Positions 27,999 through 37,019 of a stretch of DNA of 44,444 nucleotides are shown here, in pieces (the first letter of the stretch is position 1; each line of letters begins with the position of its first letter). The translations under genes and the position numbers were made by a program. The DNA is from Desulforegulaceae bacterium. Lineage in GTDB: Bacteria; Desulfobacterota; Desulfobacteria; Desulfobacterales; JACKCP01. The stretch is from assembly GCA_034006035.1 (NCBI GenBank), contig JAVETN010000018.1:1-44444 (forward strand). Reading direction: 5' to 3'. The notes under the pieces are model-generated. The model saw only the letters and a list, made by a program, of their open reading frames with translations. It had not been told where the DNA came from and ran no database searches.

Positions 27999-29156
27999 TT
28001 AAACATTTTCAATAAACTTAAGACTTATATAATCAGAAAAAAGAAATCCCCTTTCAGTTAAAACAAGAAAATCACTGGAAATTAAAATCAGTTCTTCTGA
28101 TAAAAAGAATTTTATTGCAAAATCAAACTTAAATAAAAAATCTTCATTAAACAAAGTTTTATATCTTACCAAATCAATTCCTTTTGAAGTTCTAAGTCCA
28201 AGAAAAACAAACTCGGTTTTTTGTTGCTCCAGATCCATTTCTTCATAAAAGATCCCCTTTGTTTTTGAATTTATTATATTTGAATACCAAAGTTCAAAAG
28301 ATGGGGGTTCACTCCATCGCCTTCCCTTAAAAAAAGAATGGGCTGAAGGTCCAAAACCAATATAAGGACTAAAATTCCAATGTTTTTGATTATGCCTTGA
28401 AAAAAACTTTTCACTTTTGGCAAAATTTGAAACTTCATAAAACTTATAGCCATTTGAACCAAGAAATTGAAGAACTGTCAAAAAAAAATCAGCTGAAATT
28501 TCTTCTGAAAGCATTTGAATTTCGTTTTTTTCATACATTGAATAAAATTTTGTATTTTTTTCTAAAGTCAGCATATAGGCAGAAATATGCTCAGGATTCA
28601 AAGAAACCAAAGAACTTAAATCGGTTAATAAATTTTCTTTAGTTTGAAAAGGAAGGGCATAAATTAAATCAAGGCCTATATTAAAAAACCCTGAATCTCT
28701 TGCCATAAAATATGTTTCTTCAGCCTTTTTAGATGAATGAATTCTTCCAAGAAGTTTTAAATTTTCATCATCAAAAGACTGAACTCCTATATTCAGCCTG
28801 TTTACTCCTGTTTTAAAAAGCCTTTGAAAATAATTTTTAGAAATTGTTCCAGGGTTTAACTCAAGTGTTATCTCCAAATCATCTGCAACTTTAAATGTAG
28901 ATTTGATCTTTTGAATAATTTTTTCAATATAATCCGGAGGAAGAACAGAAGGAGTTCCTCCCCCGAAATAAATAGAATCTGCAATAGGTAAGTTTAAAGC
29001 AAAATTGTCAATAGATTTTATAACTGCCTCAAAGTATTCCTCAAATCTTTTTTCCTCAATTGAATAAAAATCACAATAACTGCATTTTTTTACACAAAAG
29101 GGAACGTGAATATAAATTCCGGCCCTTGAATTTTCGCAGTCTTCAAAACCCTGCAT
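27999..29156 (-). CDS. hemW: Radical SAM heme chaperone HemW
   Basis: The IHVPFCVKKCSYCDFYS motif gives C21, C25 and C28 (CX3CX2C) for the 4Fe-4S cluster, followed by SIYFGGGTPS and NIGVQSFDDENLKLLGR as in HemW/HemN. HemW proteins bind heme and deliver it to haem proteins; older names call them oxygen-independent coproporphyrinogen oxidase, but HemN-specific N-terminal residues are missing. At 385 aa the length fits HemW. Its ATG overlaps the stop of the upstream radical SAM gene by one base, so the two are translationally coupled. Confidence 0.92.
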   Translation of the reverse strand: MQGFEDCENSRAGIYIHVPFCVKKCSYCDFYSIEEKRFEEYFEAVIKSIDNFALNLPIADSIYFGGGTPSVLPPDYIEKIIQKIKSTFKVADDLEITLELNPGTISKNYFQRLFKTGVNRLNIGVQSFDDENLKLLGRIHSSKKAEETYFMARDSGFFNIGLDLIYALPFQTKENLLTDLSSLVSLNPEHISAYMLTLEKNTKFYSMYEKNEIQMLSEEISADFFLTVLQFLGSNGYKFYEVSNFAKSEKFFSRHNQKHWNFSPYIGFGPSAHSFFKGRRWSEPPSFELWYSNIINSKTKGIFYEEMDLEQQKTEFVFLGLRTSKGIDLVRYKTLFNEDFLFKFDFAIKFFLSEELILISSDFLVLTERGFLFSDYISLKFIENV

Positions 29157-30307
29157 CAGATAAATCGTTTCATAAGTTCTGCAATTACAAAATCAGCATT
29201 TTCAGGTGTCATTTTAAATTTTGTAGCAGTTTCTGCGGCTCTTTCATATCTTGATTTGTCAGTCATATCCATCACACCCCTGAAAAGCCCGGTTCGTCTT
29301 CCTATCTGATAAACCATTTTATCATAATCGCTTAGACTTAAAAATTTATCTATTTTTGAAAGCATTTCATCTTTATCTTCAGACAGCTTCCCCTTTATAT
29401 CCTCAAAAAGATTTAAAACATGGTCGCTTACAATATTTGAATCCATAGGATTTAAATTTTCTATAAAAAGTTTCAATTCTTCAGCACATTCAAGGTCAGT
29501 AAGTTTTTCAAACTTTTTTTCCTCCAAATCTTTGAAAAGAGGAGTTTGGTTTGGAATGGCAAGGGTTCTTACCCTTATAAAATCAGGAATTATCTGATTT
29601 AAAGCATCAGCTGTTTCAAGGGCATGCTCTTTTGAATATTTTTTCCCTCCAAGTCCGGGCATTACATATTCGGAAAGGGAAATTCCACTTTTTTTAACTT
29701 TTTGACCTGCAATTACATGGGTCTTTTTGTCAGCTCCTTTTTCTATCATTTTAAGAACATTATCAGAACCAGACTCCATTCCTATATGAATTCTGTTAAG
29801 TCCGGCATCCTTAAATCTTTTTAAATCTTCATCAGAAATTTTGGCTATTGTAGTAGACCTTGCATAGCTTGTTATTCTTTTAACATATGGGAATTTAGCC
29901 ATTATTCTATCAAGGATAATAACAAGATCATCTGGTTTTACTATCAATGAATTAGCATCCTGAAGAAAAACAGATTCCCTGCCCCCTGACATCCAGTTAA
30001 GAGCCGCATAAAGGGCATCATAGTCCTTTTCCTCTAGATTTTGCCCCGCCTTTTGCACCATCTCTCTTGTTATTGCAGAACCTTGTGTTAAAGAATCTAG
30101 TTTTTGAATTATTTCAGCCACCGTATCAATATCTTTTAAAACATGCTCTATGGGTCTCCTTGAAAACTTTGCCCCTTTGTAAACAGGACAAAACCTGCAT
30201 TTGTTCCAGGGACAATTTCTAGTTACCCGTATCAGAAGAGACATTGCTTCACTTGGGGGCCTTATTGGTCCTTGTTCAAAACCTGAATATTTTTCTATAT
30301 TTTTCAT
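29156..30307 (-). CDS. Radical SAM protein with CX4CX2C cluster motif
   Basis: The sequence TRNCPWNKCRFCPVYKG gives C32, C37 and C40, a CX4CX2C variant of the usual CX3CX2C. Further support comes from the LNRIHIGMESGSDNVLKMI and YVMPGLGGKKYS segments, typical of the radical SAM barrel of B12-independent COG1032-like enzymes. The helical C-terminus (about 280-383) has no known motif. Substrate unknown. AAGGAG before the ATG supports the start, and it is followed directly by hemW, so a role near haem delivery or anaerobic cofactor metabolism is possible but unproven. Confidence 0.82.
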   Translation of the reverse strand: MKNIEKYSGFEQGPIRPPSEAMSLLIRVTRNCPWNKCRFCPVYKGAKFSRRPIEHVLKDIDTVAEIIQKLDSLTQGSAITREMVQKAGQNLEEKDYDALYAALNWMSGGRESVFLQDANSLIVKPDDLVIILDRIMAKFPYVKRITSYARSTTIAKISDEDLKRFKDAGLNRIHIGMESGSDNVLKMIEKGADKKTHVIAGQKVKKSGISLSEYVMPGLGGKKYSKEHALETADALNQIIPDFIRVRTLAIPNQTPLFKDLEEKKFEKLTDLECAEELKLFIENLNPMDSNIVSDHVLNLFEDIKGKLSEDKDEMLSKIDKFLSLSDYDKMVYQIGRRTGLFRGVMDMTDKSRYERAAETATKFKMTPENADFVIAELMKRFI

Positions 30308-30361
30308 AATTTCTCCTTATATTTTTATTTAATTTTATCTGTTTGCTTTGATAAATTTTCT

Positions 30362-30375
30362 TTTGTATATACAAA
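30362..30375. promoter_or_regulatory. Palindrome in a divergent intergenic region
   Basis: TTTGTATATACAAA is a perfect 14-bp palindrome in the 113-base gap between the leftward radical SAM gene and rightward mltG. It could be an operator for either gene. In DNA this AT-rich it could also be chance. Confidence 0.3.
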
Positions 30376-30420
30376 TTGTTAAACATTAATATTTAAAGCC
30401 AAGTTTAAAGAGTTAAATTT

Positions 30421-31443
30421 ATGATTCAAAAATTCAAATTTTTTTTAAAAATAGGTTCACTGCTTATATTAACCACTTTTTTGCTGGTTGCACTTATTTT
30501 CTTTTATCAGATTAAAACCTTTTCAAAAACTCCAGGTTCAATTTCTGAAGATCAAGAAATCATAATCACCATAAACAAAGGCGACAGCCTTAACAAAGTA
30601 ATTAGTATTCTTGAACAAAATCAATTAATTTCAAGTTCACTAAAATTTAAAATTTATGCAAAATTTAATAAAAAAGATAAAAAAACCCAGGTGGGAGAGT
30701 ATTCATTTAAAAAAACCATGACCCCGGAAGAAATTTTAAATTCTTTGTCATCAGGAGCTATAAAGCTAAGAAAAACAACCATTCCCGAAGGTTATACCAT
30801 AGCCCAGATTGCAAAAGAGCTTGAAGATAACAAAATATGCAAAAAAGACGAGTTTGTAAAACTTTCTAATGACAATAAGCTCCTCAAACAATTTGGAATA
30901 AAAGGCCCAAGTTTTGAAGGATATCTTTTTCCAGAAACCTATTTTTTTGCAAAAAACACAAAGGCTGAAACTGTTATAAAAACAATGATTGGAAATTTTT
31001 TTAAAATTTATTCCACCAAGTTTTCAAAACGAGCCAAAGAACTTGGAATGAGCGATCATGAAATTATAATCCTTGCATCTATAATAGAAAAAGAAACAGG
31101 AAGCAAAGATGAGCGGACAATTGTTTCCTCAGTCTTCCATAACAGACTAAAAAAACAAATGAGGCTGGAAACAGATCCAAGCGTAATTTACGGAATAAAA
31201 GATTTTGACGGTAATATCACAAGGGCAGATCTAAGAGAACCAACTCCTTACAACACATATATAATTAAAGGTCTTCCTCCAGGACCAATAGCCAATCCAG
31301 GATTAAAATCCATAGAAGCAGCTCTTTATCCAGCAGACACAGAGTTTTTATTTTTTGTTTCAAAAAAAGATGGCACTCATTATTTTTCAAAAACATATAA
31401 AGAGCATAAAAAAGCTGTTGAAAAATTTCAGCTTGGGAGATAA
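30421..31443 (+). CDS. mltG: Endolytic murein transglycosylase MltG
   Basis: One N-terminal transmembrane helix (residues 8-30) anchors a periplasmic YceG domain with a LysM-like part (TINKGDSLNKVISILEQNQLI). The catalytic Glu223 lies in ASIIEKETG, followed by VFHNRLKKQMRLETDPSVIYG and the PYNTYIIKGLPPGPIANPG motif that defines the family. It cuts new glycan strands near the elongation machinery, setting their length. 340 aa is the usual size. A small unknown gene follows 3 bases later and nagZ after that, a cell wall group. Confidence 0.94.
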   Translation: MIQKFKFFLKIGSLLILTTFLLVALIFFYQIKTFSKTPGSISEDQEIIITINKGDSLNKVISILEQNQLISSSLKFKIYAKFNKKDKKTQVGEYSFKKTMTPEEILNSLSSGAIKLRKTTIPEGYTIAQIAKELEDNKICKKDEFVKLSNDNKLLKQFGIKGPSFEGYLFPETYFFAKNTKAETVIKTMIGNFFKIYSTKFSKRAKELGMSDHEIIILASIIEKETGSKDERTIVSSVFHNRLKKQMRLETDPSVIYGIKDFDGNITRADLREPTPYNTYIIKGLPPGPIANPGLKSIEAALYPADTEFLFFVSKKDGTHYFSKTYKEHKKAVEKFQLGR

Positions 31444-31446
31444 GTT

Positions 31447-31890
31447 TTGGACAAATCTTTAAAATACATTGAAATGTGCGAAAAAGCTCTGGAAATCCAA
31501 CAAGAATGGATTCCATCAAAAGGTGATTGGTACTCACTACCAAATAAAACTGTTGAAATATGTATAGAAGACGAAATGCCAAGAACACTTACCAAAAACT
31601 ATCTTGAAATATCTTCCAATAATAAAAAGATAATCACTCTTACAAAAAGAACATGGCTTCCAAGACAGGATCAGCTGATAGTGTTATCCAAACTGCCTGG
31701 AATAAGATTTTCAAAAAACACCCTTATTTTTCTTAACTGGGCCAATAGAAAAGGGCCCGACGAAATAACTCCAAATAAGCACAGATTTGATACTCTTGAA
31801 AAAGTAAGGCTTTCCTATCTTATGGAATTTAAACATAAAAAAACCTGGTACAATAACTCCTGGTACCCAATGGGTAAAAACCCAGCATAA
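31447..31890 (+). CDS. Hypothetical 147-aa protein between mltG and nagZ
   Basis: The start is TTG at 31447 with GGGAGA six bases upstream, inside the mltG end. The protein is soluble, basic and Trp-rich (WIPSKGDWYSLP, RTWLPRQDQL, FLNWANRKGP, KKTWYNNSWYP), with no signal peptide or membrane span. It does not match a family I know. Spacing of 3 and 8 bases to its neighbours shows it belongs to the mltG-nagZ operon. The regular W/P pattern suggests a compact binding domain; nothing more can be claimed. Confidence 0.75.
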   Translation: MDKSLKYIEMCEKALEIQQEWIPSKGDWYSLPNKTVEICIEDEMPRTLTKNYLEISSNNKKIITLTKRTWLPRQDQLIVLSKLPGIRFSKNTLIFLNWANRKGPDEITPNKHRFDTLEKVRLSYLMEFKHKKTWYNNSWYPMGKNPA

Positions 31891-31898
31891 GGATTGAA

Positions 31899-32894
31899 AT
31901 GAGCTTTAATTTAGAAAATTATTCTGAAGAGTTTTTAGCAGGACAAAAAATAATCACAGGTTTAAAATCAGACAACCTTGATTTTGAAACAAAAAAATTT
32001 TTTTTAAAATTAAAGCCCGGCGGAATAATTCTTTTTAAAAGGAACATAAAAAACCCTTCCCAACTTAAAAGTTTAATTTCAGATATTTTAGAGCTTTTTG
32101 AAATTAAAAAAATACCAAAGCCTTTTATTTCAATTGATCAGGAAGGGGGAATGGTTGCAAGACTTAAAGAGCCTGAGTTTAAAGAATTTCCTTCAATAGA
32201 AACAATAACTGACACAAATAAAGCAAAAGAACACGGCTATGAAATGTCAGAATTTTTAAAAGAGTTTAATATAAATATGAATATGGCTCCTGTTTTAGAT
32301 ATTTCAGATCTCAACCCTTTAAGCATAATGAAAAAAAGGGCTTTTAAAGGAAGTCCGCAAAAAGTGTCAGAGCTTGGAGTTACAATGATAAAAGCATATA
32401 TGGAAAAAGGAGTGATTCCGGTTGGAAAGCACTTTCCTGGAATTGGCAATACAACCCTTGACTCCCATGAAGTTTTACCTGAATATGACAAAAACTATGA
32501 ATTCATGAAAAAAAACGATATTTTACCATTTGAAAAGGCTGTAAAATCAGGAGTTCCAGCCCTTATGTTTTCTCATATTCTCTACAAAAAAATTGACAAC
32601 TTATGGCCTGCCAGTCTTTCAGAAAAAATATCTAAAAATATCTTAAGAAAAAGTCTTGGTTTTGAAGGTATAGCCATGACTGATGACCTTGATATGAATG
32701 CTGTAAAATTAGATTTTGAAACTTGTGCTAAACAAATAATCAAAGCTGATATTGATATTGCCCTTATTTGCAACAGCTTTGACAAAACAGAAAAAATTCA
32801 TTCAATATTTAGGAAAAAACTTTTGGATGGGAACCAGGAGATCTTAAAAACAATCCAAAGGATATTTAAAATCAAAAACCTTTTTTTAACTTAA
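31899..32894 (+). CDS. nagZ: Beta-N-acetylhexosaminidase NagZ (GH3)
   Basis: A GH3 barrel of 331 aa without signal peptide, as expected for a cytoplasmic wall-recycling enzyme. IDQEGGMVARLK, the catalytic loop KHFPGIGNTTLDSHE with the acid/base His in DSH, and the nucleophile Asp in MTDDLDMNAV are present. The usual His of KHFPGHG is Ile here; the catalytic dyad is otherwise intact. It removes GlcNAc from anhydro-muropeptides. Its last 23 bases overlap the end of tsaD on the other strand. Confidence 0.92.
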   Translation: MSFNLENYSEEFLAGQKIITGLKSDNLDFETKKFFLKLKPGGIILFKRNIKNPSQLKSLISDILELFEIKKIPKPFISIDQEGGMVARLKEPEFKEFPSIETITDTNKAKEHGYEMSEFLKEFNINMNMAPVLDISDLNPLSIMKKRAFKGSPQKVSELGVTMIKAYMEKGVIPVGKHFPGIGNTTLDSHEVLPEYDKNYEFMKKNDILPFEKAVKSGVPALMFSHILYKKIDNLWPASLSEKISKNILRKSLGFEGIAMTDDLDMNAVKLDFETCAKQIIKADIDIALICNSFDKTEKIHSIFRKKLLDGNQEILKTIQRIFKIKNLFLT

Positions 32895-33891
32895 AAAGAG
32901 CCCTTGGATAAACCTCTTCATCAAAACTTGCGAGTTTGTTCTTCATAAATTTATAATAACCTGCACAACCAATCATTGAACCATTGTCTCCGCAAAGTGA
33001 AACAGAGGGAAGGAAAAGTCTGAAACCTTTTTTGGGAAGTCTTTTTCCAAGTTCAGCTCTAAGTCCTGAATTTGCAGCAACTCCACCGCAAAGGGCAAAA
33101 TCCCCGCATTTATATTTTTCCATCGCCATTATGCTTTTTTTTACAAGAACATCTTTTACTGAGTCCTGAAATCCGGCTGCAATATGGGGAATTTCCTTTT
33201 CAATTTTATCTTGAGGAATTGAATCAATAAGCCGTCTCACTGCACTTTTAAGCCCACTGAAACTAAAATCAAAACTGCCTTTTTCAAGCCAGGCCCTGGG
33301 GAATGGATATTTTCCAGGATCTCCGTTTTTTGAAATTTCATCTATGATTTTTCCTCCAGGGTAACCAAGCCCAAGCATTTTTGAAACTTTGTCATAGGCT
33401 TCTCCTGCAGCATCATCCCTTGTACTTCCAATTATTTCATAGGAAAGATGATCTTCTACAAAATAAAGGGAAGTGTGCCCTCCCGATGCAAGAAGAGCTA
33501 CATATGGAAAGTTTGGAGCTTTTTCTTCAAGAAAAACAGACATTAAATGGCCATGGAGGTGATCAACTCCTGTAAATTTAAGATTTGATGCAAATGCAAA
33601 TCCTTTTGCAAAACAAAAACCCACAAGAAGAGAACCGATAAGTCCGGGCCCTTGAGTTGCAGCCACCCCATAAAGATCTTCAGATTTAACTCCGGCCTGA
33701 TCCAAGGCATTGAAAACCACATCTGAAACTGCCTCAAGATGCTTTCTTGAGGCAATTTCGGGAACCACCCCTCCATAAAGAGAATGGTCATCTATTTGAG
33801 AAGATATTATGGAAGAAAGGACTTTTTTTCCGTTTAAAACAACAGAAGCAGCAGTTTCATCACAAGAGGATTCAATCCCTAGAACAAGCAT
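32872..33891 (-). CDS. tsaD: tRNA N6-adenosine threonylcarbamoyltransferase TsaD
   Basis: The start MLVLGIESSCDETAAS is the classical N-terminus of the family, and the metal histidines His111 and His115 lie in DHLHGHL. ASGGHTSLY, the GAAGEAYDKVSKMLGLGYPGG segment and CGGVAANSGLR complete the actin-like ATPase core. It forms t6A37 in ANN-decoding tRNAs with TsaB, TsaC and TsaE. I place the start at the ATG 33889-33891 (339 aa) rather than 33 bases upstream, because homologues begin there. It follows purM with almost no gap. Confidence 0.95.
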   Translation of the reverse strand: MLVLGIESSCDETAASVVLNGKKVLSSIISSQIDDHSLYGGVVPEIASRKHLEAVSDVVFNALDQAGVKSEDLYGVAATQGPGLIGSLLVGFCFAKGFAFASNLKFTGVDHLHGHLMSVFLEEKAPNFPYVALLASGGHTSLYFVEDHLSYEIIGSTRDDAAGEAYDKVSKMLGLGYPGGKIIDEISKNGDPGKYPFPRAWLEKGSFDFSFSGLKSAVRRLIDSIPQDKIEKEIPHIAAGFQDSVKDVLVKKSIMAMEKYKCGDFALCGGVAANSGLRAELGKRLPKKGFRLFLPSVSLCGDNGSMIGCAGYYKFMKNKLASFDEEVYPRALFKLKKGF

Positions 33892-33892
33892 T

Positions 33893-34942
33893 TTATTTTT
33901 TCCATTGAACCTGGGCTTCATCATTATCTCTATTAAAAATTTCTCCTATGATAAAAGCCTTGTCGTTTTCTGCACTCAGCCTGTGAACAATATCTTGAGC
34001 ACTTGTTTCGTCCGCAATAAGAGCCATTCCAATTCCGCAGTTAAATGTTTTAAGCATCTCCATTTCATCAATTTTACCTGCTTGCTGAAGAAAATGAAAA
34101 ATCGGCTGCCTTTCCCAGGAATCTTTGTCAAGAACTGCTTTGCATGCACTTGGAAGAATTCTGGAAATATTATCTTCAAAACCTCCTCCGGTAATATGGG
34201 AAAGACCATAAACATTGATTTCTCTTAAAAGAGACATTATGGTTTTAACATAAATTCTTGTAGGCTTAATCAGCTCTTCACAAAGAGTACAGCCAAGATC
34301 TTCCACATAATCATCAAGCTTGAGTTTTAAATGATCAAAACAAACCTTTCTTACAAGAGAATATCCATTACTATGGATTCCCGAGGAAGCAATGCCTATG
34401 ATTTTATGGCCTACCCTGATTCCAGAACCGTCAACTATTTTATGATCATCAACTATTCCAACTGAAAAACCTGCAAGATCGTAGTCTCCTTCTTTATAAA
34501 GACCGGGCATTTCTGCTGTTTCTCCGCCTATAAGAGAGCATTCAGCCTCAATGCACCCATTGGAAATACCTTCAACTATGCTTACTGCAACATCTTCATC
34601 AAGTTTTCCTGTGGCAAGATAGTCTAGGAAAAAAAGAGGCTTGGCTCCCTGAACAATGATGTCGTTCACACACATGGCAACAAGATCAATGCCTATAGTA
34701 TTGTGAATATTGCTCATCTGCGCAATTTTAAGTTTTGTACCTACTCCGTCTGTAGAACTTACCAGAACAGGACTTTTCATATTTGAAAGATTAGGCGAAT
34801 AAAGCCCTCCAAATCCACCTATATTACCCATTACTCCGGTTCTCGGTGTTTTAGCCACCAGATCCTTAATTTTTTTAACAAACCTGTTTGCCTTGTCAAT
34901 ATCAACACCTGCATCAGCGTAAGTAAGCCCTTTTTCTGTCAT
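33893..34942 (-). CDS. purM: Phosphoribosylformylglycinamidine cyclo-ligase (AIR synthetase)
   Basis: The protein begins LTYADAGVDIDKANRFVKKI and continues with GGFGGLY, STDGVGTKLKIA, the DLVAMCVNDIIVQGA and GGETAEMPGLY motifs, all diagnostic for PurM. At 349 aa it is full length. It closes the imidazole ring of 5-aminoimidazole ribonucleotide in purine synthesis, using ATP. It is first in a leftward pair with tsaD and diverges from homoserine dehydrogenase across a region with two back-to-back promoters. Confidence 0.96.
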   Translation of the reverse strand: MTEKGLTYADAGVDIDKANRFVKKIKDLVAKTPRTGVMGNIGGFGGLYSPNLSNMKSPVLVSSTDGVGTKLKIAQMSNIHNTIGIDLVAMCVNDIIVQGAKPLFFLDYLATGKLDEDVAVSIVEGISNGCIEAECSLIGGETAEMPGLYKEGDYDLAGFSVGIVDDHKIVDGSGIRVGHKIIGIASSGIHSNGYSLVRKVCFDHLKLKLDDYVEDLGCTLCEELIKPTRIYVKTIMSLLREINVYGLSHITGGGFEDNISRILPSACKAVLDKDSWERQPIFHFLQQAGKIDEMEMLKTFNCGIGMALIADETSAQDIVHRLSAENDKAFIIGEIFNRDNDEAQVQWKK

Positions 34943-35003
34943 TTTTCTTTTTTAACCTCTTTATAAATTTTTGTTATTGAAAAATAGATTTTTTAATCTT
35001 AAA

Positions 35004-35024
35004 AGTCAAAAACAATTTTTGACT
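35004..35024. promoter_or_regulatory. Inverted repeat formed by divergent -35 boxes
   Basis: AGTCAAAAA (35004-35012) and TTTTTGACT (35016-35024) form a perfect 9-bp inverted repeat with a CAA centre. The right arm holds TTGACT for a rightward promoter (17-base spacer, weak -10 TAACAA at 35042-35047, towards hom); the left arm holds TTGACT leftward (17-base spacer, TATTTT at 34981-34986, towards purM). It may be an operator covering both -35 boxes or just paired promoters. Confidence 0.5.
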
Positions 35025-35085
35025 TATTTTTATTATTAGGGTAACAAATACAGGCTATTTAATGAACTTTTTAACAGGTGGGCAA

Positions 35086-36396
35086 ATGAAAAGAATCTGT
35101 CTTGGACTATTAGGATGCGGAACAGTAGGTAAAGGTGTGGTAAATCTCCTTGAAGAAAACGCATCTTTGCTTGAGTCAAAACTTGGTTGCAGCCTTTTTT
35201 TAAAAAAAATTGCAGATCTAAATTTAAACGAGATCAAAGATATTCTACCCAAAGGAACAGAATTTACAGACAATCCTTTTGAGGTAACTGACGATAAAGA
35301 AATTGATATTGTAATTGAGCTTATAGGCGGAACAGACATAGCCCAGGAACTGATAATTCGTTCAATAAATAATAAAAAAAATGTTATTACTGCAAACAAA
35401 AACCTTCTTGCAGTCAATGGTTCCAGAATTTTTGAAGAAGCTTCAAAAAACGGTGTTGAAATAGGTTTTGAAGCAAGTACAGGCGGCGCAATGCCTGTTA
35501 TCAAAACCATGAGAGAATCTTTGTGCGGAAACAAAATACTTGAAACCGCTGGAATATTAAACGGAACCTGTAATTATATCCTTTCAAAAATAACAAACGA
35601 AAACATCAGTTTTGAAACAGCTCTTTATCAGGCACAAAAAAATGGGTTCGCAGAAAAAGACCCTTCCCTTGATATTAACGGAGATGATACAGCCCATAAG
35701 CTTTCAATAATTTCATCAATTGCCTATGGAACCAAAATAAATTTTTCTGATATTTATATTGAAGGCATTACTGGAATTTCCGCTGAAGATATAGAAAATG
35801 CAAGAGACTTTGGGTATAGAATCAAACTGATGGCAATCTCAAAAAATCATGGGGACAGCTTTGAGGCAAGGGTTCACCCAACAATGATACCCTATAATCA
35901 TCTTCTTGCAAAAATTGACGGTGCTCTAAACGCCATAAGCATTCACGGTGATGCTTCAGGTGAAATCATTTTAAGCGGAGCAGGTGCTGGAATGATGCCC
36001 ACTGCAAGTGCTGTTGTTTCAGATATTTGTGATCTAGCCAGAAATATAAGTTCAGGAATTTCCTCTAGAATACCTTCCCTTTCATTTATGCCGGAAAAGC
36101 TTAAGGAAATTCCTATTGTAAAAATTTCAGAAATAACCTGTAAATATTATATGAGACTTACAGCCAAAGACTCTCCTGGAGTATTGTCCAAAGTTTCAGG
36201 AATTTTGGGAGATTTTGGAATAAGCATAAAAAGCGTTCACCAAAAAGGAAGAGATGAAAACACAATAGGCGTTCCCATTGTTATGATAACCCACAAGGCA
36301 AAGGAATCAGATATTCAAAAAGCAGTAAAAGGAGTAGGAAATCTAGATGATATTCTTGAAAAGCCTGTTATCATAAGAATTGAAGATGAATTCTAA
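35086..36396 (+). CDS. hom: Homoserine dehydrogenase
   Basis: The NAD(P)-binding loop is LGLLGCGTVGKGVV, followed by ELIGGTDIAQELI, TANKNLLAVNG, the FEASTGGAMPVIKT and AGILNGTCNYILSKI signature, and DINGDDTAHKLSII. A C-terminal ACT domain (about 350-430, LTAKDSPGVLSKVSGILGDF) would sense threonine. It makes homoserine from aspartate semialdehyde. I take ATG at 35086 (436 aa): AGGTGG lies 7 bases upstream and the glycine loop then sits at the expected position; an in-frame ATG at 35062 is less likely. thrH follows 14 bases later. Confidence 0.95.
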   Translation: MKRICLGLLGCGTVGKGVVNLLEENASLLESKLGCSLFLKKIADLNLNEIKDILPKGTEFTDNPFEVTDDKEIDIVIELIGGTDIAQELIIRSINNKKNVITANKNLLAVNGSRIFEEASKNGVEIGFEASTGGAMPVIKTMRESLCGNKILETAGILNGTCNYILSKITNENISFETALYQAQKNGFAEKDPSLDINGDDTAHKLSIISSIAYGTKINFSDIYIEGITGISAEDIENARDFGYRIKLMAISKNHGDSFEARVHPTMIPYNHLLAKIDGALNAISIHGDASGEIILSGAGAGMMPTASAVVSDICDLARNISSGISSRIPSLSFMPEKLKEIPIVKISEITCKYYMRLTAKDSPGVLSKVSGILGDFGISIKSVHQKGRDENTIGVPIVMITHKAKESDIQKAVKGVGNLDDILEKPVIIRIEDEF

Positions 36397-36410
36397 TCCA
36401 GGAGAAAATT

Positions 36411-37013
36411 ATGAAACTTGTTTGTTCTGATCTTGAAGGAGTTTTTGTACCAGAAATCTGGATCAATGTTGCAGAAAAGACAGGGATTAAAGATTTAAGG
36501 CTTACAACAAGAGATATTTCAGACTACGACGAACTAATGGCCTACAGACTAAAGATTTTAGACAGAGAAGGCCTCAAACTCAGTGACATTAAAGATGTAA
36601 TTACAACAATAGAACCCCTTCCCGGTGCAAAGGAGACAATAAAGTGGATAAAAGAAAGAACTCAATTTATTGTTCTTTCTGATACATTCGAGGAGTTTGC
36701 CAAGCCTTTAATGGAAAAGCTCAATTACCCCACCCTCTTTTGCCACAGTCTTAAAATAGACAAAACAGGAAAAATAACTGACTATATTTTAAGGCAAAAT
36801 GACCAAAAAACAAAAGCTGTAAACGCATTTAAAAGTCTTAATTATGAAGTTTTTTCATTTGGAGATTCATTCAATGATACAGGGATGCTCCAAGCTTCTG
36901 ATTCATCATGCTTTTACAACCCTCCTGAAAAAGTTATAAAAGAATTTCCAAAAATTCCTGTTGCAAAAGATTATGAAGAATTAAAAAAATTTATAACAGC
37001 TTTCCTGGATTAA
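36411..37013 (+). CDS. thrH: ThrH: phosphoserine phosphatase/homoserine phosphotransferase
   Basis: A HAD-family protein of 200 aa. Motif I is CSDLEGVFVPEIW, the DLEGV form specific to ThrH; motif II is VLSDTFEEFA and motif IV FGDSFNDTGML. In Pseudomonas, ThrH moves phosphate from phosphoserine to homoserine and can replace the ATP-dependent kinase ThrB. AGGAGA upstream of the ATG and the 14-base distance to hom indicate an operon, so here it most likely supplies phosphohomoserine for threonine. No thrB or thrC is in the window. Confidence 0.93.
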   Translation: MKLVCSDLEGVFVPEIWINVAEKTGIKDLRLTTRDISDYDELMAYRLKILDREGLKLSDIKDVITTIEPLPGAKETIKWIKERTQFIVLSDTFEEFAKPLMEKLNYPTLFCHSLKIDKTGKITDYILRQNDQKTKAVNAFKSLNYEVFSFGDSFNDTGMLQASDSSCFYNPPEKVIKEFPKIPVAKDYEELKKFITAFLD

Positions 37014-37019
37014 TAAGCC

